A DNA stretch of 64,000 nucleotides from Symmetrospora coprosmae. Its lineage: Eukaryota > Basidiomycota > Cystobasidiomycetes > Symmetrosporaceae. The notes under the pieces were generated by a model that worked only from the letters and a program-made list of their open reading frames with translations, had not been told where the DNA came from and searched no databases. How positions within the stretch are numbered: the stretch's first letter is position 1; the number at the start of each line of letters is the position of its first letter. The translations under genes were made by a program, and so were the position numbers. Location: contig VUYT01000047.1 of assembly GCA_008802785.1 (NCBI GenBank), forward strand, positions 28,155-92,154. Direction: 5' to 3'. Positions 46,985-58,685 of the stretch are shown here, piece by piece.

Positions 46985-49778
46985 ATGCAGCCCGAGTGCG
47001 CGGTCGGCAAGGAAGAAGGCAGCAGCAGCAGCAGCGGCGGCCCGCAGGATGCACAGCGGCAGCCGGAGCAGCATCCATGGCAGGAACTGGCAGAGAGCAT
47101 ACGAGGGGAACTGCAGATACTCGACGAGGAGTGAGTGACTGCTGCAACTATGCTCCACAGTCGCGCGGCCTGCTCATTCGCGGCCTGCCTCTACCCTAGG
47201 TCACTACGGTCATTCGCCCTCTTCAACTCGGCAAACCGCCCCAAATGGGACAAGCCAGACCGACCTCGCGCAGTGCTCAAGCCGCTGTGCGCAGAGGACG
47301 TCTCAAAGGGTGTACGGTTCGCGCTAAAGTACAGCCTGTCGCTCTCGGTCAAGAGCGGGGGCTACAACCCGAGCAACTGGTCTTCCGCGGGCCAGCTCGT
47401 CGTAGACCTCTCGTCGCTCAGAGGGATCCACCTTGACGACGCACATACATCCCAAAGCAGCGATGCTGCTACAGCATCTGGGACAAGCAGTTCGCAGTCG
47501 CATCAGCAGAATGGCGACAGCGACGGCCAGCAGAGGAGACGGAATGGGAAGCGAAAAGCGGGGGAAGCAGTCTCACCGCCAGGCAGCCCTATGCACGGCA
47601 TAAGCGACAGCGGGAACGGCTCGAGCACGAGCACGAGCAGCAATGGGGCGGCTCACCCTTCCATACTCTCCCCCATCGCTACCATGGTCAATGGCACATC
47701 TCGCCAGTCCGCTTCGTCTCCCTCTGCTCAGCTCAAATCACCCGACCTCCGCTCAAACTCTGGGCGAAGCAGCAGCTCTGCCTCTGGTTCTGCTTCTGCC
47801 TCAGCATCGGCTACCCGCTCTCGCTCAACCTCAATGGCGGCTGGAGGTAGTGGGACGACTGCTGCGAGCTCGTCAGCGGATGCGCGCAACACCGACACAG
47901 TCATGTCCAGCCGCGGCGAGACAGACGGTCTGGCGCCGCAGACCAACGGCATCCAGGTGCCACAGGAGGTAGTACCGAGTGCCTCATCAGAGAGGGCCTC
48001 TGGAAAGCGCAGGTTGCTCGAGTCGGACGACATCTCCTCCGCCTACACGGGCGCTGGAGCGGCCGATATGAACCGAGCGGCAGACGTAGAGCCGCCTCGC
48101 AGCCCTGCGAATCAGAACGCAGCAACGGAAGCGAGGAGCGACGGGACTCGGACGTCGGGCGAGTTCTCACGCTTCATCCTCGCAAACTCCTACCCTCCCC
48201 TCAATCTCGCCAACGCCGATCTTTCTGACGGCACGGACCTGGCTGAGCAGGCAGAGGAAGCCTCTCACCATTCTGCCGTCGCTCCAGGTAGCGCCTATCC
48301 TTTCAATTACGACGCTATCGGGCAGCGAGCCATCTTTCCCAACGCAGCCCCTCCAGGCGCTCTGCCACTGCCGCCTTACGCCAACACGAACGGCGGCATG
48401 GCGCCTGTGCACTCTGAGAGCGCGGACGGTATGGCCTTCAGTACGCGGTCGGCCGACCACATTGACCGCTTTGTGCATGGTCAGGGGACTACCTCCTCTG
48501 CCGCTGGCAACCCATACCGGGAGAACCAAAACCGCCACGAGAACCCGTCATCGCTGCCCTTTGGTGTGACGGACCCTACCGACCATATTCTCGTCACCTT
48601 TGGTTCAGGCGTGCGTGCAAAGGAGCTCGACGAGGCGACGGCCAAGCGGGGTTACTTTGTGCCGCAGGCGTGCTACCCTGTTGGAACGGCCATCTTCACC
48701 ACGGGCGGGTACGGCTTTGTGTCGCGCCTGTTCGGCCTCAGCATGGACATCACAACACAGATGGAGGTTGTCTTGCCCTCGGACGGGCGGATTGTCACCT
48801 TGCATGCCGACTACGAGAGCAATCCGAGCCTATCGGACGAAGCAAAGCAGGAACAGGAGGAGCTGTGGTGGGCCTGCCGAGGCGCCGGTACGGCCTTTGG
48901 AATCATTACCGAGATTCGCGCAAAGGCATTTAAAGTCGGGCAGGTGCTTGCGGGTAATGTTATATTGTGAGTAGTGCCCGTTGTGAGGGGTGCGCTCGAA
49001 AGGTGCCTGGACTAAGCGATAACGTTCTCCGCATTCTCACAGCCCTTATAACCCGATCACCGCTCCCTCGCTCGTCAAGCACTGGCGAGATTGCATAAAG
49101 AGCGCGCCTCGCGAGCTTTACACCAACATCACCCTCACAGCTGGCCCATCAGCTAAGGGTCATGTCATCATTATACAATTCTCGTGGTGCGGCCGCCTAC
49201 AAGCAGAAGGAGAAGCCATCTTGCAGGCCATCCTGTCTTGGGATGGAGAGCGCTGCCTGCTCAAGGATGTCGAAGCGCGGCCATACGCCGACCAGCAGGA
49301 GAATGTTTCGCAGATCCTGTCGTCCCGCTCCGACACCCGATGGCTTGTTCGGAGCACGCTACTCTCTGGTCTGACGGACGAGGCGATCCATTCGACCATC
49401 CAGAAATTCGAGAGCGTCCCGCCCGGCTCGTCTTGGCTCTTCGAGATTGCAGGCGGCGCGATTGCGGAACCAGGGCACGAGACGTGTTTCCCGCTTGAGC
49501 ACCGTACGAGTCCCATCCAGACGGCCGCGCTGCACCAGTGGACAGACGACACCAGGGACGCCGTCAACAAAGCTGCAGCGGAGGACTGGGTCTACCGCAC
49601 TTTTGGCGATGCCGAAGTCGGGCCGTTCCCTTGCTTCCTTGCCAGTGGAGAGGGCAGGGAGAGGATGATCAAGGTCTACGGGCAGAAGAATTGGGAGAGG
49701 TTGCGCGTGCTCAAGCGCAAGTACGACCCGCAGAGCCTGCTGCGGTTCAATCACTTCGAGAACGAGCTTTCCAAGTAG
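46985..49778 (+). CDS. FAD-linked oxidase (PCMH/BBE type) with a large low-complexity insertion
   Basis: Berberine-bridge-like oxidoreductase. Three exons, 46985-47130, 47200-48966 and 49043-49778, give 882 residues against a usual 450-550. The FAD-binding domain starts RPRAVLKPLCAEDVSKGVRF, then LSVKSGGYNPSNWSSAGQLV, where Tyr replaces the His that normally links FAD in R/KSGGH. After LSSLRGIHLDD there are about 376 Ser/Ala/Gly/Asn-rich residues (47442 to about 48570), including the basic stretch RRRNGKRKAGEA. The domain resumes at ILVTFGSGVRAKELDEATAK, VGTAIFTTGGYGFVSRLFGL and WWACRGAGTAFGIITEI. The substrate-binding part follows and the BBE tail is NWERLRVLKRKYDPQSLLRF. All exons keep phase and the insertion contains no stop, so it is translated unless cryptically spliced. 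Confidence 0.85.
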
Positions 49779-50141
49779 TAGTGACCCGCTGCTAGACTAG
49801 TGGTCTCGGACGATCTTTTCACTCAACGCTGCGGGACCTCGCAAGGCCAATATTTCCCTGTTGTGCATGGATAGGTACGCTCCGCATAAAATCTCATATA
49901 GATGTAGCAGTAGGCACTCAGTAGCTTTGAAGGCGCTCTTGGCCAGCTTCGCAAACTCCCCGTTTCCCTTTATAGTCGCAGGTCTGCCATGAACGAAGGC
50001 TTCGTCACTGTTCGGCAGGGAAGGTATGCACGTTCGGCCAGCCGACACTTATCGCCGCCGAAGCGCCTTTGTGGCGGCCGAGACCGGACCAAGTCCGCAT
50101 GGATCCCTTGCGACCGTCCTGACTGACTGGCTGCTTGCCAT

Positions 50142-50217
<76 letters not shown>

Positions 50218-50236
50218 CTTTCTCTTCTTAGCTGCG
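49779..50236. other. Spacer with a TC microsatellite upstream of the NAPE-PLD gene (458 nt)
   Basis: Holds the 3' flank of the FAD oxidase and the 5' region of the NAPE-PLD gene. Apart from the microsatellite, no feature is seen. Confidence 0.5.
50149..50214. repeat. (TC)33 dinucleotide microsatellite
   Basis: A perfect run of 33 TC units ends 22 nt before the ATG at 50237. It is a pyrimidine tract on the sense strand, so it may sit in the 5' UTR or promoter. The Leu-Ser and Arg-Glu open frames across it are artefacts of the repeat. Confidence 0.97.
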
Positions 50237-51902
50237 ATGCGATCTGCTTCAAAGGCTTCCAGCATCTCTCGCGCCTCCATCCGCTCCGGCTCCGCACCCA
50301 GACTCGCCGCAAGCATGATTGCAGCTGTCGTGGTCGTCCTGGACCAGAAGAAACACGACTCGCGACCTGCGCACCATGCGAATGACACCAAGACTGTGAC
50401 TGCGCCTTCCGCGCTCAAAATGAAGGGGATCTGCCCGGCTGACCCAACCTCGCTCGACATCAACAGCTCTTCCAAAACCCATGGCCTTCTTTCAAGCAGA
50501 ATGTATCTCTGGATTCTCCGCCCCTTGATCATCCTGACAGTCTCTCTCTGATGCTATTCTCATTGGTCCTTAATGGCAGGGCTTCCTGGATTTTGCTCGC
50601 ATGAGGCTGATAGACTGGAAAGCGGCTCCGTGCGTATGCTATGCCACGAGTAATAACGCATAGTGCAAACGCTGAAACTGCTTATACATGCAGACTGCCG
50701 CCGAAAGAGGAGCTGCTGCCCGTTGTCCGTCCGAACTGGGGGAAAGAAGGCGACCTCACCACTTACGACAGCGAGATCAAGGCTACATGGCTCGGGCACG
50801 CCTGCTTCCTCGTCGAGTTTCCTTCAGCGCAGCCCGGTCAGCGTGGGTATCGTGTATTGCTGGACCCGTAGGTCTTGTTTTTACTCGCGCGTGCTCAACA
50901 GTATCGCACTACTGATCACACGCTTGTCGCAAGCGTGTTCGAAAAACGCTGCTCTCCGTCACAACTTGTTGGACCCGCCAGATACACGGATCCGCCCATC
51001 CAGCTATCGGAGCTCCCCGAGATCGATGCTGTCCTCACCTCCCACGCGCATTACGACCACCTGTCGGTAACATCGACGAGAACGATCTACAAGAAGCAGA
51101 GCAAGGGCAGTGTACACTTCTTCGCCGGGCTGGGCAACAAGAAGTGGTATCAGAGCGTCGGTCTATCTGCAGATCATTGCGCTGAATTGGACTGGTGGGA
51201 CTCGGCAACGCTCTCAACGCCTTCTCTCAGCAACGCAGATGGAAGCCCCACACAACACCTTCGCTTCACTTGCACGCCGTGCCAGCACTTTGCGAACCGC
51301 AGTCCGTTCGATATGAATCAGACGCTCTGGTGTTCCTGGGCCATCGAGCTTGTGCAGAGGGAGACAGACGGGACAGAAAAGACCGCAGCGAAGGTATTTT
51401 TCGGGGGCGACAGCGGTTATGCCACACGGCCGAAGGGCTATAGCCATCTCAACGATGGCGATCTTCCGTTCTGTCCTGCGTTCAAAGACATTGGCGAGCG
51501 CTTCGGGGGGTTTGACCTTGCGGTAGGTTGGTCCATCTCGAAGCGGCCTGCGCTGGCTGACAGCCTTGCCCGTGTTAGCTCCTTCCCATCGGCGCTTACA
51601 GTCCCAACCATTTCATGAGCCCAATCCATCAGTACGTGTGCACGCATATTCTCAGCCGTGCGAAGCATCCAGCCTGACTCGCCGCGTTGCCCAGGGACCC
51701 TTACCAAGCAGTGAAGATGCACCAGGATATCAAATCCAAGCGTTCGCTCGGGATGCACGCCTGCTGCTGGATGCTGACGGACGAGCCCCCCATGGAGCCT
51801 ATCGAGAAGCTGGCCGAGGCCGCCAAGCTCAAGGGTCTGCCCGACTCCGAGTTCACGGTGCTGAGTGCCATCGGGGCCACCTTGCGCGTAAAGCCGGAGT
51901 AG
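50237..51902 (+). CDS. NAPE-hydrolysing phospholipase D (FMP30-like metallo-beta-lactamase fold)
   Basis: Zinc hydrolase that releases N-acylethanolamines from N-acyl phosphatidylethanolamine; the yeast relative FMP30 is mitochondrial. Seven exons keep phase: 50237-50395, 50467-50502 (36 nt), 50580-50629 (50 nt), 50694-50867, 50934-51522, 51579-51631 and 51695-51902, for 422 residues. The N-terminus has a hydrophobic SMIAAVVVVLD. Family blocks: LFQNPWPSF, ATWLGHACFLVEF, VFEKRCSPSQLVGPARYT, zinc motif SHAHYDHLS, TPCQHFANRS (His ligand), FFGGDSGYA (bridging Asp), PIGAYSP and SLGMHACCWMLTDEPP, where the last His ligand is kept although the usual HWGTF reads HACCW. Two very small exons would be missed by automatic gene callers. 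Confidence 0.92.
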
Positions 51903-52080
51903 ACCGAGCATCGGGAGTGTGTTCGGATACGGAAGATAAGTAAGAAGCGCGTGCCAGGATCGCTCCAATCTTTGCACGATTGTTGTAACCACTCTCTAGC
52001 TTCTGGAAGGATGGCCTTGCGCATGCGAACAATGACAACAACATAGCACTGGGACTGCGGACGGACTGGGGACTGGTATT

Positions 52081-53069
52081 CTACCTTCCCGACCCATACT
52101 TGTTCTGTTTGCCCCGCTTTGGATCCGTCCATTGCTTCATCGCCTTGGAGCCCTTCTCGCCCGCTGCGAAGACTGAAGAGACGAGTCACAACCGCAGAAG
52201 GCCCTCCCTGACTGTCAGCACTCGCATCGTAGTATTGGCAACTGCAGGCTACCCCTCTGCACTCACGCTCTTTTTCCCATTCGTCCATACCGGCAAGGAA
52301 CAGCTCAGCTTGCTGATCGACATTGCCAACGCCTGAGCCGCCGCCTGCGGTTGATTGCGATGCATGCTGTGACTGATCCATGACTTCCGGCAAGCGAGAT
52401 CTGAAGGCCTTGTAGAGGACCTCCTTGAGGCGGGGATCGTCGATTCTGGCGCGGTGCGTGCTGGCACTGAGCAAATCAACAAGCTACGCAGGCGCAGTCG
52501 GCACTCACGACTCCTCTAAATGCACTCCGCAAGAGAAGAACCAGCCTCCAGCGCCGCCTAGATTACGCAGATTGACGGAGCGCGCCGATGCTGCCAGCGC
52601 GTTCCGGACGCGAGAGGTATAGGGTTTCGGGAGCGCGATGGAGATGTAGTCACTAGGAGGCAGGCACGCAGAGAACACAAGGGAGCCATCAGCGAGCGAG
52701 TTGAGCTAAGTGCAGAGACGAGAGCCCAACTCACCGGTTCGGGATGCTGGCCAGGTTGATGCCGAGCCAGTAGGGGAGCTCGAGGGTCGTCCCTTGCTTC
52801 ATCTGCGGGGCAGTCCGGGCGTTAGCATCGTGGCCAAGAGATGGCCACTTCAGTAGAGCCGAGCATGCACGTCTCTCTCCGTTGCGCCTTCAAGATGGCC
52901 TAGGTCTTGCACGTCGAGGAGGAAGGTGCAAGGAAGCCTCTGAAAGGACGCGCCGGAGGTCAGAGGCCAGTCAGCGGCAAGGCACGGCAACGTCAAGGGC
53001 AATGGCGAGACGCGCACGCACCGAGTTCTCCGCCAAGAAGGCATCTGTCGACCAGTATGTGGAGGTCAT
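52081..53069 (-). CDS. PSF3: GINS complex subunit Psf3
   Basis: Second GINS subunit in the window. Six exons keep phase: 53069-53022, 52939-52871, 52802-52735, 52652-52509, 52466-52267, 52172-52081, giving 206 residues, the family size. It starts MTSTYWSTDAFLAENS, then RLPCTFLLDVQDLGHLEGAT (the Psf3 B-domain opening LPCxF..D...LG.L), MKQGTTLELPYWLGINLA (the k-LPLWL motif), DYISIALPKPY, RSVNLRNLGGAGGWFFSCGV, RLKEVLYKAFRSRLPEVMDQ and ends LFAAGEKGSKAMKQWTDPKR. It converges tail-to-tail with the NAPE-PLD gene, with stops 178 nt apart. Confidence 0.9.
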
Positions 53070-53296
53070 GGCTGCTTCTGCAGGTCTGTCGTCGCGCAGA
53101 GAGGTGGACGAGAGCACAACGCACGAAATAGCACGTGCTGGCCAGCGGACAGACCGCCCAGAGCTCTAATGACGAGACGAGGAGACCCCGAAAGAACTGT
53201 CCTAGCTGACTACTGTACTGGAATCTACTGCTACACTGACAGACGAACTGCACACTGATGCCACGAACGGACTCATGCCACGCCTCTAGATGCCCT

Positions 53297-55322
53297 TCAT
53301 AGTCGCAGCAACCGTGTCGCATCTGGCACGGTGACGGCGTCAAGCCTCATTTCCCGGATGCGCTCGACAAGCACCCGGAGGTGTCTCACGATGGTCTCGC
53401 TCGTAGGATACGGTATGTACTCCTCCTCCTTCCAGCCCTGTTCTTTCCGCGCATGATAGATGAGCAGCCCGAAATTGTCCGGATACGCAATGGCGGCAAC
53501 TCCGGGCCAGCCTCCGTGGATGCCTGATCCGCGAATCATGCTTGTCCGGTGGATGGCCTTGGAGTAGTCTTGAAAATGTCGCTCCGTCACCTTTGCAGCC
53601 GTCTGCGAAAGGGCTGCGATATCGACAATGTCCTCGGCCGGAAGGCCGGGGTCGACGTTTGTGAGCTGCTCAGGCTCGAGATTGCCAAAGCGTTTGGTAT
53701 CCACCCAAGTCATGGGCATGTGCAGGTGCCCGTGTCCGTCTGGCCGCTCAGGGGAGGTGTCCCATCGAGGCCATTCCGACGACAGGTATTCCTGCACGTA
53801 AGCGCCGGTCCCTGTTGTGGAAGTTGCCGAATATGCTCAACAGAGTCAGCTGACAAGACCGCCAGCTGCTTGAAGTGGTGGGCAAGCTCACATGGCTTGG
53901 TGGGATGGGGCACCAAGAACTCGTCAAAATCCCAGACTCCGATGAATTCGCTCGTCTGTCGGTATGTGATATAGCGTCCTCGTACGTAAGATTTTCATCC
54001 CACACGTCCGGAATGTTGCGCTGAGGAGCGTCCTCCGCCTCTGCGGCGGGTGCTGCTTTCGTTTCGGTGTCGAAGCGGGGCATGTGTCTGCGCGACAAGC
54101 GGCGTGTATATCAGACCGGATCAGCAAGCTTGTTCGAAAGTCGTCACGAGTCGCGGTAAGTGATGACTGACTCAAAGCTGTCAAAGCCTCCTGTAAGCGC
54201 GTTGAGCTTCTCTACGGCGACGATGGTGTTTGCGACTCTTGAGGAGAAGTGGACAGCGTCTAACCCTAGCAGGCGATGATGCTCCCGCCCTATTCGGAGG
54301 AGAACCACCGGTAAGCTTGACAATGCTATAGCTGCGGCGAACCAAGCGAACTCACATTCCACAAAAGCCTTTGGCACAGTCTCGCCATAGAAGGGCTTCA
54401 TGCAGATGGAGAAGCGCGAATATGGCATGAGGCGCTGGCGCAGAACAAAGTTGACGGTCGCGATCATCTGATTCTTGAATTTGATGTCCAGGCGCAGCGG
54501 CACGACCTTGCCCTCTTGATAGCTGTGCTCGCCAGTCGCGTTCCGTCCACCGAAGAGAGTATCTGGGAACTTGTACTGCTGCTCGACGCTTGATCCGACA
54601 TCTGGCCGACCAATGATACGCTCGCTAGACGGATCAGCCGGATCGCTGGGAATAGACGTCTCGACTTTGAACTCGTCCCGCAGTTGCCAGAACTTGCTCG
54701 AGCGCAAATGGAAGTCTGGGTCGAATGGCAGATCGTACACTGATACGGTAGGGATCAGAGGACACAGGGAGCGCAGAGGTAGCTCAGCGTTGGCATACTA
54801 CGAGGCTTCGCGATTGCCAATCTGGTTCTGCAAGACCGCCTCAGCAAACTCACATGTCCCGACGAGGCGGACCGTGACGTATCCCTCGTCCCAGTGCTTC
54901 TCTACCACCGCCTTGCGCATTACCATGAACGTATTTGTGACATTCTGAGCGTCACGGTCCTCCTGCGCGATGGGCAGCTCAACAATAAGCTGATTCCCAG
55001 GGAATGGATCGCTGTGCCAGACCGGGATATAGTGTGACGGCCCCGGGCTTCGCTGAGACGTAAGCGGGGACAGTCGGAGCGTAGCGCTGTAGATCCAGGA
55101 GAAGTTGCCAAGAGTGATACAGAGCGCCGTGCTGGCAGCGAGCAGGACGACCAGAGCCACAGAGAGGGCTATCCGACGGCCGCCATGGAACCGACTCGGC
55201 TGGAGACCCAGCCCCTTCAGAGCAACCTCGCCCTCTTCATTGTCGGCATCGGAGGATGAGCGCTCCTCATCAGTGAGCAGCGGCATGTAGGATCCGGAGA
55301 TCTTGCCTGACGATGATGTCAT
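53297..55322 (-). CDS. Membrane glycosyltransferase, GT92-like
   Basis: Type II membrane protein. Start at MTSSSGKISGSYMPLL; the signal-anchor is IALSVALVVLLAASTALCIT. The lumenal part has SHYIPVWHSDPFPGNQLIVE, RLVGTCEFAEAVLQNQIG, SSVEQQYKFPDTLFGGRNAT, RLMPYSRFSICMKPFYGETV (the RxSIC-like block before the catalytic part), LTYEDAISH and GVWDFDEFLVPHP, containing the D-x-D expected to bind metal and sugar nucleotide. The last exon reads HLHMPMTWVDTKRFGN, GSGIHGGWPGVAAIAY and ends VPDATRLLRL. The arrangement fits GT92 (formerly DUF23), whose known members are galactosyltransferases. Six or so introns; inner boundaries were not all resolved. Confidence 0.72.
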
Positions 55323-56053
55323 GTCTGTATGCGACCCAGACGAAGGAACATCAGCGGGATTGAGGAGACCATCGAGTGCAGATTCCACGACTCACTACCT
55401 CCGAACAGCTTCAGCCGTACGCTCTCAGCCGCACCCCTGACGCTCTGCATGTCGTACTGCATAGCTCAATCCGTGCGGAATTCCGCACGTGGGATGCGAG
55501 TTGGGGAGTCGGCTCGGACGGCTCGACGGAGGTGATGGAGTGAAAGATGCTAGACACTTGGAGTAAGAGAGACCGTGGGGATCGCCCGTATAGGCATGAC
55601 CGGCTTCGATGCTGCTGGTGCTATCAGTTGCTGACGCTATCCGCTCCCGAAACGGGACTGCCGGGACTCCCTGGAGCGGACGTGGGCGCTCTGGTCCCCA
55701 CATCCCGTTGCCGTTGTGGGCTTCTTTCAGTTCGAGTAAGCAGCGCCATGCACGCCAGTGGGTCCTGTTCGGTCTCGTAGCGCATATATAGGCCGCTGTA
55801 GCAGCAGCAGAGAGACAGGGTCGCAAACATTGCTGCACGGGGTGCTAACAGGGAGGCGTTCAGGGCGGTTCGGCGAGACAGCACACAGGTGACAACAGGA
55901 AAGCATTACGAAGATGCGTAAGAATCAGGTCACAAGGTTGACGAAGCTAGGAATCAACGGCAACACAGTAGCGCCGATGAATACGCGAAGCGTGTGTATG
56001 CGCAAGCGCGAGCGCAAGCGAACGACAAGCGCGAAGGGCGCGGCGCCCATCTG
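55323..56053. other. Spacer between GT92-like and RLI1 genes (731 nt)
   Basis: Upstream of the GT92-like gene and downstream of RLI1. A minus-strand open frame at 55425-55838 overlaps it but has no domain or orthologous look. Treated as promoter and 3' UTR. Confidence 0.5.
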
Positions 56054-58685
56054 CTATTCCTCGAGGAAGAACTGTTGTAAGGGATACAAGCGGACGTGTC
56101 AGGATGCTTCTGCTTCGGATGTCTCGCTCCGCAGGCCGCCACACAGCAGAAGCACTCACGTAGCGTCCCTCTGCCTTCTGCTCGCGGTCCTTCACGGAGT
56201 CGAGCTTGTTGACACGCGGGCGGAAGTTCTCTGGGTCTCTCCGGAACGTGACCTGCAGATTCTTGAGGAATTGGTTCATGCCTGTGAGGAGTGACTGCGG
56301 AGGCGAGGCATTGGCCTCGATGGCCGGCTTGCCGGAGAAGACGACAACTCGGTCCGCAAGATATGTGGCCAGCAGGAAATCGTGCTCAATGACGAGCGCC
56401 GACTTGCGCGAGTGCATGATGAAGCTACGGGCCAGGCAGAGCGGCGGGTCAGTCGATGGAGTTGCCATCTGCGGAAAAGAGATGCAGGTCCAGGCGCACC
56501 GCTTAATGACCTTTCCAGCGTTGATCCTCTGCTCAACGTCCAGGTACGAGGAAGGCTCGTCCAGAAGGTAGACGTCTGCCGGCTTGCCGAGCGCGAGAAC
56601 AATGGCAACCCTCTGCAACTCTCCTCCAGACAGAGTCTGAACCTCCTGGTCGAGGAGCTCCTCAATCTGCATCGGCTTGATGACGTCCGAGTTGAACTGA
56701 GGATGCATGAAGGACGCCTTGATCTGCTTGATGAGCAGCATGCGCACTGTCCCCGGGAATTTGGGGGCAATCATTTGCGGCTTGAGGGAGACGCTGAGCT
56801 GCGGGATCTCCTGTCCATCATCAGGAGCCAGCTTGCCGGCGAGCATCTTCACAAATGTCGATTTTCCACTGTTGGTGCGGACAATGAGGAGTGAGCTCGC
56901 GCCCAGTCCTCATCAGCATGCTGTGGCACTCACGTTCCGTTCTCTCCCAACATGACGATGATCTCCGAGTCGGTGAAGTTACCCGCCTCAACGGTCAGCT
57001 TGAAGCCTCCGAGCGTCTTGGACATGGCAGGGTAGTTGAATGCCTTTGTGTGATCGACAATGAACTCGTCTGCCGTCTCTGCCATCTTGAAGCTGAGCGC
57101 TTCATCTCTGAACCGGAGGTTTTCGCTCGGAATCCGCCCGTCCAGGAAGTTGTTGATGCCTTCACGCACACCCGTCGGAAACGTCACGACGCCGTACGCG
57201 CCCGGCTTGCCGTACAAGCAGCAGATAAAGTCGGACAGGTAGTCCAGAACGGCCATGTCGTGCTCGACGCAGATGACGTATTCTGTCGAAGTGGCCAGCT
57301 TTCGGATGGCGCGTGCGGCGTTGAGACGCTGCTTGACGTCGAGGTAGGACGAAGGCTCGTCAAACATGTACCTGCGGCGAGCGAGGGACGATTGCAAGTG
57401 TCAGCAGCCACATGTGCACGGTGCCCTCCAGCCTTTGAGAACAGCCGACTCACACGTCGGCCTTCTGCACACAGGTCATTGCAATGGCAAAACGTTGCAG
57501 TTCTCCTCCCGATAGCTGTCCTGGTTCTCGCCCTACGACCTCCTTCAGGTCGAGCAGGTCAATGACCTCCTCGAGGTTGTCCAGCTGCAGCTTGCCCTCG
57601 AGCATGTTCCGGACCGTCTTGTTGCCTTTGATTGCCTTTGGGATGTGGTCGACATACTGCGGCTTGATGAGAGCTTTGAGATTGTCCTCGAGGATCTTTG
57701 TAAAGTAGTTCTGCAACTCGCTCCCTCGGAAGTGCTTGAGCAGGTCCTGCCAGTCTGGTGGTGCATCGAACTGGCCCAAGTTGGGCTTCAAGTTGCCAGA
57801 GAGAATCTTGAGCGCTGTCGACTTGCCGATACCGTTCGTGCCCACCAACCCTAGCACTTGACCCGGCCGTGGCATGGGTAGACGATGCAATTTGAACTGT
57901 GCGCGGGGCGTATCAGCAGGGGCCCAAGCAGCGCCGGCGACTGGCCTGGACGTACGGAGTTGGCAGAATAGCGATGTGCGACTTCGGTCGACAGGTTGGT
58001 GGGGAGATTGATGATCTGAATGGCCTCGAACGGGCACTTTTTCGGGCAGATGCCGCATCCTATGCAGAGACTAAAGGGGCCAGTAGAAGACGGGCAAGAG
58101 TCAGTCCATGTGGTAGTTGAGAGGCGCATGCAGAGCATCAAGAGCTCACGCACGATTCACTAATCTGTCAAAGGTTGCCAGGTGGAGTGCGTGGGCAGTG
58201 CAGATGTTAGTGACGAAGAGGCAAAAAAAGTCTAGGGTGAGCACCATGATGGCGTTTCGGGCCTGATAGACGGGCTCTAGCGCACCTTGGCGATCTGTGA
58301 CGAGTGTGGACAAGACCGTCAGTCTATGCCTCTACTTCCGCACTGCTGCTGCTGCTGCCGCCACCGTAATGCTGCCGTACCTTCGACGAGTTGTCGACCT
58401 CGATACACAGCTTGCCCTGAGGTAGTGAGCGCGAAGGCAGCTCAGCGCAGGCGGCGGGCACTCAGCAGTATACAAGACAAGGCAAAGACTGCTGCATACC
58501 ATGCGGACAACTGGACATGACTTCTTGCACTCTTGTCGGCATCTGCGAGCATTCGTTTTCCATCGTGTGCGATCAACCTCGTGCTACAGCCTGTTTGACG
58601 GCGGCAGCATACCTGCATGGACGCACTTCTTTGGCTTGCACCGGTCGCTGTCTACGATTGCGATACGCGTGAGCTTGTCCGACAT
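56054..58685 (-). CDS. RLI1: Rli1/ABCE1 ribosome-recycling ATPase
   Basis: Essential iron-sulfur ABC protein that splits ribosomes after termination. The start [20 protein letters not shown] leads to [26 protein letters not shown] and [20 protein letters not shown], giving the two 4Fe-4S cysteine sets. NBD1: [12 protein letters not shown] (Walker A), [28 protein letters not shown] and VEHDMAV. NBD2: [40 protein letters not shown] and [18 protein letters not shown]. The hinge [18 protein letters not shown] is conserved. The last exon is tiny: after KAEGRY an intron is removed and FFLEE-stop is added (acceptor near 56072). About eight introns, several in the N-terminal Fe-S part. Confidence 0.96.

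Noticed and set aside
50050-50312. Arg-Glu and Leu-Ser repeat proteins across the TC tract
   Set aside because: They are translations of the (TC)33 microsatellite in different frames and carry no other protein-like sequence.
55425-55838. 137-residue minus-strand frame between the GT92-like and RLI1 genes
   Set aside because: No recognisable domain or splice partner; fits promoter and UTR sequence.
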